From assembly GCA_902622245.1 (NCBI GenBank), contig CACNPC010000001.1, forward strand, positions 186,001 through 250,000: a stretch of 64,000 nucleotides of DNA, written 5' to 3'. A program made the position numbers and the translations under genes. Positions 1 to 7,701 of the stretch are shown here, piece by piece (position 1 is the stretch's first letter; each line of letters opens with the position of its first letter). Under the pieces are notes generated by a model, which saw only the letters and a list, made by a program, of their open reading frames with translations, was not told where the DNA came from and ran no database searches. Source of the stretch: an uncultured Pelagibacteraceae bacterium. GTDB taxonomy: Bacteria > Pseudomonadota > Alphaproteobacteria > Pelagibacterales > Pelagibacteraceae.

Positions 1-1669
1 GATATTTCAAAATAGAAGTCGCATCTTCAGGTTCATATAACTGACCGTCTGGTGAATATATTCCAATTTGTGAAAATAAATTAGCCATTCCAAAAGTCCT
101 TGCTTCATCAGCAACTATTGGGACAACTCTTTTTCCAAACTCTTTATCTCTCATTACGTTTCCTAAGGACCTTACCAATCCTGTTGTGGTTGAGTATTCT
201 CTATCACTTTCTTCGAATAGAAAGTTTGAATGTTTTTCAATTTTTGGAGTTGCTAATTGAATTTCTTTAAAGCTTCTTTTGGGTAATGATCCTCCTAAGG
301 CTTCTCGTCTTTTCTTTAAATATTTTATTTCCTCAGAATTTTCATCTGGTTTATAAAATTCCATATTTTCTAATTTATTATCTGGAATATCTAATTGAAA
401 ACGATCCCTAAATTCTTTCAATGCATCAAGATTTAATTCCTTTTGCTGGTGGTTAGTCATTTTTGACTCTCCTGCTTTACCCATGCCGTAACCTTTTTTA
501 GTCTTAGCTAAAATTACTGTAGGTTTGCCTTTGGTTTTAACAGCAGCATTAAATGCAGCATAAAGTTTTTTAAAATCATGACCTCCTCTTTTGAGTTTGT
601 CAATTTCATCTTTGCTTAGTGAAGAGACCAATTTTAAAACTTCCGGATCTTCTGCAAAAAAGTTTTTAAGATTGTACTCTCCATCTCTTGCGCCTAATGT
701 TTGATATTTTCCATCCACAGTTTTGGCAAAACGCTTTAACAACAAATGATCTTTATCCTGCTGAAATATTTTATCCCATTCAGATCCCCAAAGAACTTTT
801 ATTACATTCCAGCCATTAGCTTTAAAGATTGTTTCAAGTTCCTGAATTATTTGTCCATTACCTCTTACAGGTCCATCTAATCTTTGGAGATTACAATTTA
901 TAATAAAAGTTAAATTGTCTAATTTTTCTCTGGAAGCGATAGACAATCCAGCCAAACTTTCAGGTTCATCCATTTCACCATCTCCAAATAAACCCCATAC
1001 TCTTTTATTAGTTTTTAATAAGTTTCTATTTTCTAAATATTTCATGAAACGAGCCTGATAAATTGCATTAACTAGACCTATTCCCATTGATGATGTGGTA
1101 AATGTCCAATAATCTCGCATCAAATAAGGATGGCAGTAAGAAGAGAGTCCTTGCTCGTTTAATTCTTGTCTATAATGTTCCAAATGATTTTTAGTTAATC
1201 TTCCCTCTAAAAAAGATCTTGCATATATCCCAGTTGTACACTGCGATTGATAAAAAATTAAATCTGCTTCATCACCACCTTTAAAAAAATGATTAAATCC
1301 TGTTTCAAATACTTCAGCGAAAGATGCATAACTTGCTATATGTCCTCCAAGCCCACCATAATTTTTATTTGCTTTCATAACCATAGTTAAAGCATTCCAT
1401 CTTAAAATTGCTGTTATTTTTTCCTCCATTGCTAAATCTCCAGGATAAATTCCTTGATCATATTGAGATATCGTATTTCTGTATGGTGAATATGGAACTG
1501 GTGAATATAATACTCTTAAATCTTTTGCTCTTTTCTCAAGTTTTTCTAAAATTAGTTTGGCACCCTCTCTACCATGATTTTCAACTACTGCATCAAGAGA
1601 GTCTAACCAATCATTTAACTCTTGATTATCTAATTTTTGATTTTGATTAGCTTTAAATTCTTTGCTCAT
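1..1669 (-). CDS. aceE: Pyruvate dehydrogenase E1 component, homodimeric type (partial, 3' end outside window)
   Basis: Thiamine-diphosphate-dependent decarboxylase of the pyruvate dehydrogenase complex, feeding acetyl-CoA to the TCA cycle. I translated it by hand because the ORF track omits it: it runs off the left edge. The ATG at 1669 gives MSKEFKANQNQKLDNQELN, then a long open frame of about 556 codons. The ThDP/Mg motif GDGEMDEPES lies near residue 230, and VLYSPVPYSPYRNT and GGLGGHIASYASFAEVFE are typical of AceE. Family members are about 890 residues, so roughly the C-terminal third is missing. No Shine-Dalgarno is evident before the ATG, and a TATAAT box ends only 7 nt upstream, so the mRNA may have a very short leader. 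Identity is confident; the start is moderately so. Confidence 0.93.
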   Translation of the reverse strand, partial: MSKEFKANQNQKLDNQELNDWLDSLDAVVENHGREGAKLILEKLEKRAKDLRVLYSPVPYSPYRNTISQYDQGIYPGDLAMEEKITAILRWNALTMVMKANKNYGGLGGHIASYASFAEVFETGFNHFFKGGDEADLIFYQSQCTTGIYARSFLEGRLTKNHLEHYRQELNEQGLSSYCHPYLMRDYWTFTTSSMGIGLVNAIYQARFMKYLENRNLLKTNKRVWGLFGDGEMDEPESLAGLSIASREKLDNLTFIINCNLQRLDGPVRGNGQIIQELETIFKANGWNVIKVLWGSEWDKIFQQDKDHLLLKRFAKTVDGKYQTLGARDGEYNLKNFFAEDPEVLKLVSSLSKDEIDKLKRGGHDFKKLYAAFNAAVKTKGKPTVILAKTKKGYGMGKAGESKMTNHQQKELNLDALKEFRDRFQLDIPDNKLENMEFYKPDENSEEIKYLKKRREALGGSLPKRSFKEIQLATPKIEKHSNFLFEESDREYSTTTGLVRSLGNVMRDKEFGKRVVPIVADEARTFGMANLFSQIGIYSPDGQLYEPEDATSILKY

Positions 1670-1676
1670 CAAATTA

Positions 1677-1682
1677 ATTATA
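1677..1682 (-). promoter_or_regulatory. Candidate -10 box for aceE
   Basis: On the minus strand the sequence reads TATAAT, a perfect consensus -10 hexamer, 7 nt before the proposed aceE ATG. No good -35 hexamer sits at 16-18 nt. Such hexamers are common by chance in DNA this AT-rich, so this is only a suggestion. If real, transcription would begin almost at the ATG. Confidence 0.25.
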
Positions 1683-1728
1683 CACAAAAAATTAAAATTT
1701 ATATCTGTAAAAATTGTCTTAATTTAAT

Positions 1729-2679
1729 TTACTCAATGACCCTTTTTGGTTTACCAGATATAAAACTATCAAGATTCTCTATCATTTGAGTGTAGAAAGT
1801 TTCATAATTTTCGGCAGTTACATAACCAATGTGAGGAAGTAAAAGAGCATTCTGTACGAATCTAAGCTTATGGCTCTCAGGAAGTGGTTCTTTTTCGTAA
1901 ACATCTATGCCTGCGCCAGCTATAATATTTGTTGATAATGCTATAATTAAATCATCTTCATTAACTATTTCACCTCTTGAAGTGTTTATTAAATATGAAG
2001 TTTTTTTCATTTTCTCAAATTCTTTAATAGTAATACAATCTCTATATCTATCTCCTCCTTGAACGTGAATTGACAGAAAGTCTGAATTTTCAATTAAGTC
2101 GTCTTTGCTACAAGGTAAAACATCAAGCTCTTTACATTTATCTAAGTTTAAATTTTCACTCCAAGCCATAATTTGCATACCAAAAGCTTTACCAATTTTT
2201 GCAACTTCAGAACCTACTCTACCCAATCCAAGTAAACCTAATATCTTACCTTTAAGCTCCACTCCAATAGTTGACTGCCAGTAACCTTGATACATATTAT
2301 CTATTTCTGTTTTAAAATTTCTTGCAAGTCCCAGAATTAAAGCCCAAGTTAACTCTGGCGTTGGGTTACTATTGATTTCAGTGCCAGTAACCAAAATTTT
2401 ATTTTTCTTAGCTGCATCTAAATCTATAGATTTGTTTCTCATTCCACTTGTAACAATTAGTTTTAATTTTTTTAAACTTTCTATTAATTGTTTTGTTATT
2501 TTTGTTCTTTCTCGCATTATAAAAAGTACTTCAAATTCTTTCAGTTGTTCTATTGCATCATCCTCATTTCCAAAAGGCTGATTAAAAATTTGAAATTCAT
2601 ATTTTGAAGATAATTTTTTAAGATCAATAAAATCTTTTGCAATGTTTTGATAATCGTCGAGTATAGCTACTTTATGCAT
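1729..2679 (-). CDS. D-isomer-specific 2-hydroxyacid dehydrogenase
   Basis: NAD(P)-dependent oxidoreductase of the PGDH/formate-dehydrogenase family, interconverting a 2-oxoacid and a D-2-hydroxyacid. The Rossmann motif GLLGLGRVGSEVAK lies in the middle third. The catalytic Arg (NTSRGEIVNEDDL), Glu (GIDVYEKEPLP) and His (LLPHIGYVTAENY) are all present, and LGLARNF is typical of the family. The track starts 26 codons further upstream at 2757, but that extension is a shadow of the EamA gene. I prefer the ATG at 2679 (MHKVAILDDYQN), which overlaps the EamA stop by 8 nt and gives 316 aa, the normal size. There is no C-terminal ACT domain, so it need not be SerA; the substrate is unknown. Probably co-transcribed with the two genes upstream. 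Confidence 0.85.
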   Translation of the reverse strand: MHKVAILDDYQNIAKDFIDLKKLSSKYEFQIFNQPFGNEDDAIEQLKEFEVLFIMRERTKITKQLIESLKKLKLIVTSGMRNKSIDLDAAKKNKILVTGTEINSNPTPELTWALILGLARNFKTEIDNMYQGYWQSTIGVELKGKILGLLGLGRVGSEVAKIGKAFGMQIMAWSENLNLDKCKELDVLPCSKDDLIENSDFLSIHVQGGDRYRDCITIKEFEKMKKTSYLINTSRGEIVNEDDLIIALSTNIIAGAGIDVYEKEPLPESHKLRFVQNALLLPHIGYVTAENYETFYTQMIENLDSFISGKPKRVIE

Positions 2680-3577
2680 TTTTTTTGTTTGAAAGTAATA
2701 TCCCTGAAATAATAAATATTCCACCGATATAATGATAAAATAGTAATACTTCATCAAATATTATCATCGCTAGAATTGCTGCAAGAATTGGCATTAAATG
2801 TAAATAAATTCCTGCTCTATTAGCGCCTATTAAAGCAACACCTTTTATCCAGAAAAAAAAAGAAATTATTCCAGGTAACAAAACAACATAAGATAAAACA
2901 AGAATGAAATTTGTATTAATTATAATTCGATTACCAATGTAAATATAATCTATTGCATACATTGGTATAAGAAATATTACACCAAGACCAATAACAACTT
3001 GAAGTAAAGTTATTGGAGATAATCCATAATTTTTTTTCTTTAAAAGTGCTGAATAAAGTGACCATGATATCATTGCAAATAATGCAAATAAATCTCCTTT
3101 TTCAAAAGCTAAATTTTTAAAGACTTCAAAATCTGCTTTTGAAATTATAAATAATACACCTAGTAAAGAAAATATTACTCCCAAAACTTGAAAGGTATTT
3201 GTTTTTTCTATTTTTAAAATAATTGAAAATAAAATAATCATAACTGGGACAGTTGAGATCATAAGTACACCTGTAATCACTTGTGTAGTTTTCAAAGAAT
3301 AAAAAAGTGCTGAATTAAAAATACTGACTGCTGTTATTCCTAAAAAACATAAGAGATAAATATTTTTAAAAATTAATTCCTTTTTTTCAATCATCTCTTT
3401 ATAAGTAAAAGGTAATAAAATTAGAAACGCCAGTGACCACCTTAATATGTTTAATGAAATTGGAGGTATGTCATTTAAACCTGCTATCTTTCCAACAATA
3501 AAATTTCCTGACCAAAACAGAGCTGCTAAAAAAAGCAAAATAGATGCAATTATGATATTACTTTTATTTTCAAGCAT
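2672..3577 (-). CDS. EamA/DMT-family inner-membrane permease
   Basis: Predicted drug/metabolite transporter of 301 aa with about ten hydrophobic helices, the usual EamA layout of two five-helix repeats. The N-terminal repeat carries ALFWSGNFIVGKIAGLNDIPP and LRWSLAFLILLPF, and the second repeat starts near GDLFALFAMISWSLYSALLKK. Family members export amino acids, metabolites or drugs; substrate cannot be read from sequence. It lies between a DadA-like oxidase (27-nt gap) and a 2-hydroxyacid dehydrogenase (8-nt overlap), so an amino-acid-related substrate is a reasonable guess but only a guess. Confidence 0.85.
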   Translation of the reverse strand: MLENKSNIIIASILLFLAALFWSGNFIVGKIAGLNDIPPISLNILRWSLAFLILLPFTYKEMIEKKELIFKNIYLLCFLGITAVSIFNSALFYSLKTTQVITGVLMISTVPVMIILFSIILKIEKTNTFQVLGVIFSLLGVLFIISKADFEVFKNLAFEKGDLFALFAMISWSLYSALLKKKNYGLSPITLLQVVIGLGVIFLIPMYAIDYIYIGNRIIINTNFILVLSYVVLLPGIISFFFWIKGVALIGANRAGIYLHLMPILAAILAMIIFDEVLLFYHYIGGIFIISGILLSNKKNA

Positions 3578-3604
3578 TAAATAGAGTACTATAAAAGATT
3601 AATT

Positions 3605-4846
3605 TTAACTAAACCTTATTGAACTGTATGGTTGTAGATCTAAGTTAGTATTCTCCCCTGAGATCATTTTAGATATGATTTTTCCTGATATTGCACCAAG
3701 TGTCCAACCTAAATGATGATGACCAAAAGAATAAAAAACATTTTTATAGTTTTTTGAAGGCCCTAAGACTGGTAGAAAATCTGGCAATGTAGGTCTAAAA
3801 CCAAGCCACTCATCTTTATGCTCTGGTAAACCATCTAGCATATCTTTTGCGTTTAAAATCAGGTTTTTTATTCTCGACTTAGATGGGGAATTTTCTAAAC
3901 CTCCAAATTCTACCGTACCAACAACACGTAAACCCTGTTCCATTGGTGTCATTCCAAAACCTCTATTTGCATAAACAATTGGTCTTGAAATTAAATGATC
4001 ATAATCTTTGAAGTGAACATGATAACCTCTTTCAGTATCTAAAGGAATGTTTTCATGTAACTTGTCGGTTAATCTTTTTGAAAATGCTCCACATGCTACT
4101 ACAAGTTTATCAAAAATAAATCTTTGTGTTTCGGTTCTAAGAACCGGTTTTTCTTCATCAAAATCTATATCTTGAATATTTAATTTTAAAAATTTTCCAC
4201 CTTTGTTTACAAAGTTCTCAAACAATTTAATTAAAATTTTTCTTGGATTTCTCGCGTGTCTTGCATAATCATAAAAAACTCCACCATGATAAAATGGTTT
4301 TAAGTTTGGCTCTAAATCGTGAATTTCCTTTTTGTTAACTAATTGTTGTTTTACACCAAGCTGATCTCTAATTCTAATTTCTAGTTCTCTACTTTTCATA
4401 TTTTGATCAGTCCATACGTAAAGAATTCCATTATTTTCTACTAATCCTTCAAGATTAATTTCATCAAACAATTCATCAAATGCTGGCAAAGACTGATCTA
4501 AAATTTGGTGCATATTTTTAGCTGTATGCATCATTTTTTCTTCTCTGCAATTTAATATAAATCTTACAAACCAAGGGATCATCTTTGGCACATAGTTCCA
4601 CTTTAAAGCTAATGGTCCTCTTGAACTAATTAACATTGAGGGAACGTCTGCTATTACGTCTGGTCTATTTAAAGGAACAGATGCATAAGGAGAAAAGTGA
4701 CCAGCATTTCCATATGACGCTGCACTTCCTGGCTCTTCTCTATCAAAAAGTGTTACTTGAAAACCTTTTTTTTGAAGAAATAAAGCATTGCAAACACCTT
4801 GTATACCGGCGCCAATAATTCCAATTTTCAGATTTTTTTCATCCAC
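3605..4846 (-). CDS. FAD-dependent D-amino-acid dehydrogenase-like oxidoreductase (DadA family)
   Basis: DAO-family flavoenzyme of 413 aa. The N-terminal dinucleotide-binding motif is GIIGAGIQGVCNALFLQKKG, followed by the acidic LFDREEPGSAASYGNAG segment that binds the FAD ribose. The C-terminal glycine-rich stretch GHHHLGWTLGAISGKII resembles the closing FAD motif of DadA. The length matches DadA (about 415-430 aa). DadA oxidatively deaminates D-amino acids to 2-oxoacids and passes electrons to the respiratory chain at the inner-membrane face. Because the next two genes encode a permease and a 2-oxoacid/D-hydroxyacid dehydrogenase, the three may form a small catabolic unit. Other DAO substrates (sarcosine, hydroxyproline) are not excluded. 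Confidence 0.8.
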   Translation of the reverse strand: MDEKNLKIGIIGAGIQGVCNALFLQKKGFQVTLFDREEPGSAASYGNAGHFSPYASVPLNRPDVIADVPSMLISSRGPLALKWNYVPKMIPWFVRFILNCREEKMMHTAKNMHQILDQSLPAFDELFDEINLEGLVENNGILYVWTDQNMKSRELEIRIRDQLGVKQQLVNKKEIHDLEPNLKPFYHGGVFYDYARHARNPRKILIKLFENFVNKGGKFLKLNIQDIDFDEEKPVLRTETQRFIFDKLVVACGAFSKRLTDKLHENIPLDTERGYHVHFKDYDHLISRPIVYANRGFGMTPMEQGLRVVGTVEFGGLENSPSKSRIKNLILNAKDMLDGLPEHKDEWLGFRPTLPDFLPVLGPSKNYKNVFYSFGHHHLGWTLGAISGKIISKMISGENTNLDLQPYSSIRFS

Positions 4847-4918
4847 GCTTATAATATATTTTCTAAGAAATAGTTATTATATATGATATTTGATCGCGGG
4901 TTTATTTTACTTAAATTC

Positions 4919-5044
4919 TTAATTGCCTATAGAAATTAGGGTTAGGTTGTCACTTAGCTAATTATCCACAACTGTATTAATTACCTTATTTGATATATCT
5001 GATAGTTGTTTGTTAGAATCTGTATTAAAATTTTGCTCTATAAT
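4919..5044 (-). pseudogene. Remnant of a SpoIIE-phosphatase C-terminus (decayed tail of another Amt-SpoIIE copy)
   Basis: Directly behind the stop of the 5047-7284 gene, the minus strand in another frame reads 42 codons that align without gaps to the C-terminus of the 7702-9852 gene. Remnant IIEQNFNTDSNKQLSDISNK matches intact IIEKNFNMDIKKQLNEITKE, and LSDNLTLISIGN-stop matches LSDDLTLISIGK. One in-frame TAG interrupts it, and no start or upstream domain remains. It resembles the 7702-9852 copy much more than the tail of the gene it abuts, so it is not a simple frameshift of that gene. I read it as the scar of a former tandem copy or of recombination between copies. Confidence 0.8.
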
Positions 5045-5046
5045 TT

Positions 5047-7284
5047 TCAATGCCCAATTCCAATGATAGTTAAATCATCATCAAGTATATCGTTATTTGC
5101 TTTTATACCAGTCTCTTTGTAATCTTTTTTGAGACTTTTAAGTCTTATTTCCTCTGTAGAATTTTCAAGTTCTTTTTGTAAAGAAGAATTTTGATGATTA
5201 AGTAAAAGTTTCTTAACTCCATCAATACCTATTTCTTTTTTATTTTCGTCCATACATTCTGAAAAACCATCAGTAAAACAATATATTCTTCCTCCATCTA
5301 ATTTAAAAGTATCTAGCTTATAAACATTTTCATTTTTATGTTTGACTATTGCAAGAGGAGTAGAGGAAGATGAATATTCAACAAAATCCTTTCCTTTTCT
5401 CAACAAAGCTGGTTGATGACCTGCATTTGCAATTTCAATAATGTCTGTTTTAATATTATAGCATCCGACTATTGAGGTTATAAAGGTGCCTGGCGGATTA
5501 GTTTCATTTAAATCATTGTTCATTTCAAGTAGGATTTCATTAGGTTTAAATTTTAATCTAGAAAAAATTTTAAATAAAGTAATTGCCTTAGCCATAACCA
5601 TACCAGCATTAACTCCTTTGCCAGAAACATCTGACAATGTGAAGTAAACAAGATCATCATGTAAATAAAAATCGTAAAAATCTCCTGAAATTTCTCTGGC
5701 TGGAATATTTAGTCCATAAATTGGATAATTAGACAAATCTCTATTTGGCATTAAACGTCTCTGCACATTCATTGCTAATTTAATTTCAGATGAAACTCGG
5801 TTTTTCCATTTATTTTTTTGTTTTTCACTTTGTTCTAATTTTTCCATCAAAAAATTGTATTGGGTACCAATAATACCACTATCAGTAAATGGATCTTGGG
5901 GAGCTCTTAATGAATAATCCTCAGTTTTTGCTTGATTGGTTAGTACTTCGAGTAATTCGTGAGTATCTGTTGATGCGTTGTGTTCTGATATATTTAAACC
6001 AAGCTCCTCTTGGATTTTACCTACTCGAAGTGGATAAATATAATTTATAGATTTAAAAATTATGTATGAAGCAAAAAAGCAAAATCCACCAATGCTAAAT
6101 GTTCCTATGATTTGAATTGTTAATTGTTCTAATCTTGTTTTATCTAATCCCATCATTTCGAAATCACCAAATATCGCAACTGATATAGTTCCCCACATGC
6201 CTCCTACTAGATGAACAGGTATAGCGCTAACAACATCATCAATTTTTAATTTCTCTAATAAAATAATTGTTGAGCCTGATAAAATTCCTCCAATTGCTCC
6301 AATATATATTGCCTCTGATGGATTAACATAAGCGCAACTTGCTGTAATCGAAACTAAACCAGCCAAAGGACCTGTAATCATAAATAATGGCTCTGGTTTT
6401 TTCATTACGATAATACCCATTGCACTTGAAAAGATTAAACCAAATGATGCTGATAAAAAGGTATTAATTAATATCAATGGAATTTTTAAATCCATTGCTC
6501 CATTTGCGCCACCATTAAATCCAAACCAACCGAACCATAAAATTAAAGCACCAAGAGCAGCAATTGGTGTATTGCTTCCTTGAAACAATTTTTTATCTTT
6601 ATCTTTTCTAAATCTACCTGTTCTACTTCCAATAATGAGTAATATTGCTAATGCCACCCAACCTCCAACAGAATGAACAACGGATGCACCTGCAAAATCT
6701 AAATAACCCATCTTACCTAGCCAACCAAATTTTACTGTTGGATTCGTAAAATCAAAAGCCCACGCCCAATGGCCTACTATTGGGTATAAAATTCCTGAAG
6801 TAATAAAAGTAATTATTACGTATGAGAAAAATCTAAGCCTCTCAGCAACAGCTCCGGATATGATAGTTGCTGCTGTTGCAACAAACATTGCCTGAAATAC
6901 AAAATATGTTTGATAACCAGCAACCTTGGTTGTAAAAAAATAAAATTTATTACCAAACAAGCCCATCACACTGGTTCCATACATTAATGCAAAACCAAAG
7001 GCCCAAAAAGTAACTACGGCTATTCCAAAATCTGTAATATTTTTAAGAGCAACGTTAATGCTATTCTTGCTTCTTGATAAACCAGATTCTAAACACATAA
7101 ATCCAGCCTGCATCAAGAAAACTAAAATAGCGCAAATTAATAACCAAAATGTATCTAAATTCGCTTGTAGTACAGCTTCTAATCTAAACTCTGTTGCTTT
7201 GATAGCTCCCTTACTTGTGAGCTCTAACTGACTTATTTTAGACTGTAGCTTATCAACCAAAATTTGGAGTTCAGCTACAGTCAT
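5047..7284 (-). CDS. Ammonium transporter (Amt) fused to SpoIIE/PP2C phosphatase, copy 1
   Basis: A 745-aa fusion. An N-terminal extension of about 42 residues (MTVAELQILVDKLQSKIS, probably coiled) precedes an 11-helix Amt channel at about 45-430 with DFAGASVVHSVGGW and GWFGFNGGANGAMD. Both pore histidines of Amt proteins appear to be present (HSVGG near 203, PVHLVGGMWG near 356). The conserved Amt tail ELGLNISEHNA leads into a charged helical linker. A SpoIIE-type PP2C domain follows at about 500-745 with the metal-binding Asp motifs SGDFYDF, DVSGKG, FTDGFSE and DDLT. Likely a membrane ammonium sensor that dephosphorylates a STAS antagonist in the cytoplasm. The start codon lies 10 nt from the upstream metal-binding-protein stop, suggesting an operon with it and copy 2. 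Confidence 0.92.
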   Translation of the reverse strand: MTVAELQILVDKLQSKISQLELTSKGAIKATEFRLEAVLQANLDTFWLLICAILVFLMQAGFMCLESGLSRSKNSINVALKNITDFGIAVVTFWAFGFALMYGTSVMGLFGNKFYFFTTKVAGYQTYFVFQAMFVATAATIISGAVAERLRFFSYVIITFITSGILYPIVGHWAWAFDFTNPTVKFGWLGKMGYLDFAGASVVHSVGGWVALAILLIIGSRTGRFRKDKDKKLFQGSNTPIAALGALILWFGWFGFNGGANGAMDLKIPLILINTFLSASFGLIFSSAMGIIVMKKPEPLFMITGPLAGLVSITASCAYVNPSEAIYIGAIGGILSGSTIILLEKLKIDDVVSAIPVHLVGGMWGTISVAIFGDFEMMGLDKTRLEQLTIQIIGTFSIGGFCFFASYIIFKSINYIYPLRVGKIQEELGLNISEHNASTDTHELLEVLTNQAKTEDYSLRAPQDPFTDSGIIGTQYNFLMEKLEQSEKQKNKWKNRVSSEIKLAMNVQRRLMPNRDLSNYPIYGLNIPAREISGDFYDFYLHDDLVYFTLSDVSGKGVNAGMVMAKAITLFKIFSRLKFKPNEILLEMNNDLNETNPPGTFITSIVGCYNIKTDIIEIANAGHQPALLRKGKDFVEYSSSSTPLAIVKHKNENVYKLDTFKLDGGRIYCFTDGFSECMDENKKEIGIDGVKKLLLNHQNSSLQKELENSTEEIRLKSLKKDYKETGIKANNDILDDDLTIIGIGH

Positions 7285-7294
7285 AAAATTTTTT

Positions 7295-7624
7295 TTAATC
7301 TATAAGTTTTCTTGCTTCTTCAGCGTCTGTAATTATGCCATCAACACTAATTACTTTAACTACTTCAAATCCAGTACCTAAAATTGCATTTTTATATTCA
7401 TCCTCAGATAAATTTGATTTATCTGCAAAAGTAGATACTGCAACCCCTTCTGGCCAAGAAACATTAACTGTAGCATCAGGACAAGCCTTTTGTAATGCTT
7501 CAGTGACCATTTTTTGACACTTGATACATATCATACCATTTACTTGTGCGATTTGCGTTTGGGCTGCAAATAAGTTAGTGCTAAATAATAGAAAACCTAT
7601 AGTTAAGATTATTTTTTTAAACAT
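7295..7624 (-). CDS. Exported HMA-type metal-binding protein
   Basis: A 109-aa protein with a clear signal peptide (MFKKIILTIGFLLFSTNLFA) followed by a heavy-metal-associated fold: NGMICIKCQKMV gives the GMxCxxC metal-binding loop, and GTGFEVVKVISVDG is the last strand. The track starts 11 codons upstream at 7657, but AAGGAA sits 4-5 nt before the ATG at 7624, so I chose that start. MerP/CopZ-like proteins bind Cu or Hg; this one should act in the periplasm. It is sandwiched between the two Amt-SpoIIE genes, an unexpected partner. Metal and role are unknown. Confidence 0.75.
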   Translation of the reverse strand: MFKKIILTIGFLLFSTNLFAAQTQIAQVNGMICIKCQKMVTEALQKACPDATVNVSWPEGVAVSTFADKSNLSEDEYKNAILGTGFEVVKVISVDGIITDAEEARKLID

Positions 7625-7701
7625 AATTTCCTTATTGTTTTTTATAAATCGTATCATTTATACAAAAAACATACAAAATAAATTAGATCAAAATGGGGAA
7701 A

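Noticed and set aside
1408-1650. 80-aa plus-strand ORF at the left end
   Set aside because: It lies opposite the aceE N-terminal region, which has clear homology on the minus strand; it is a shadow.
2680-2757. Upstream extension of the 2-hydroxyacid dehydrogenase ORF in the track
   Set aside because: The 26 extra codons overlap the EamA permease C-terminus, are hydrophobic and unlike the family; the ATG at 2679 gives the normal N-terminus MHKVAILDD.
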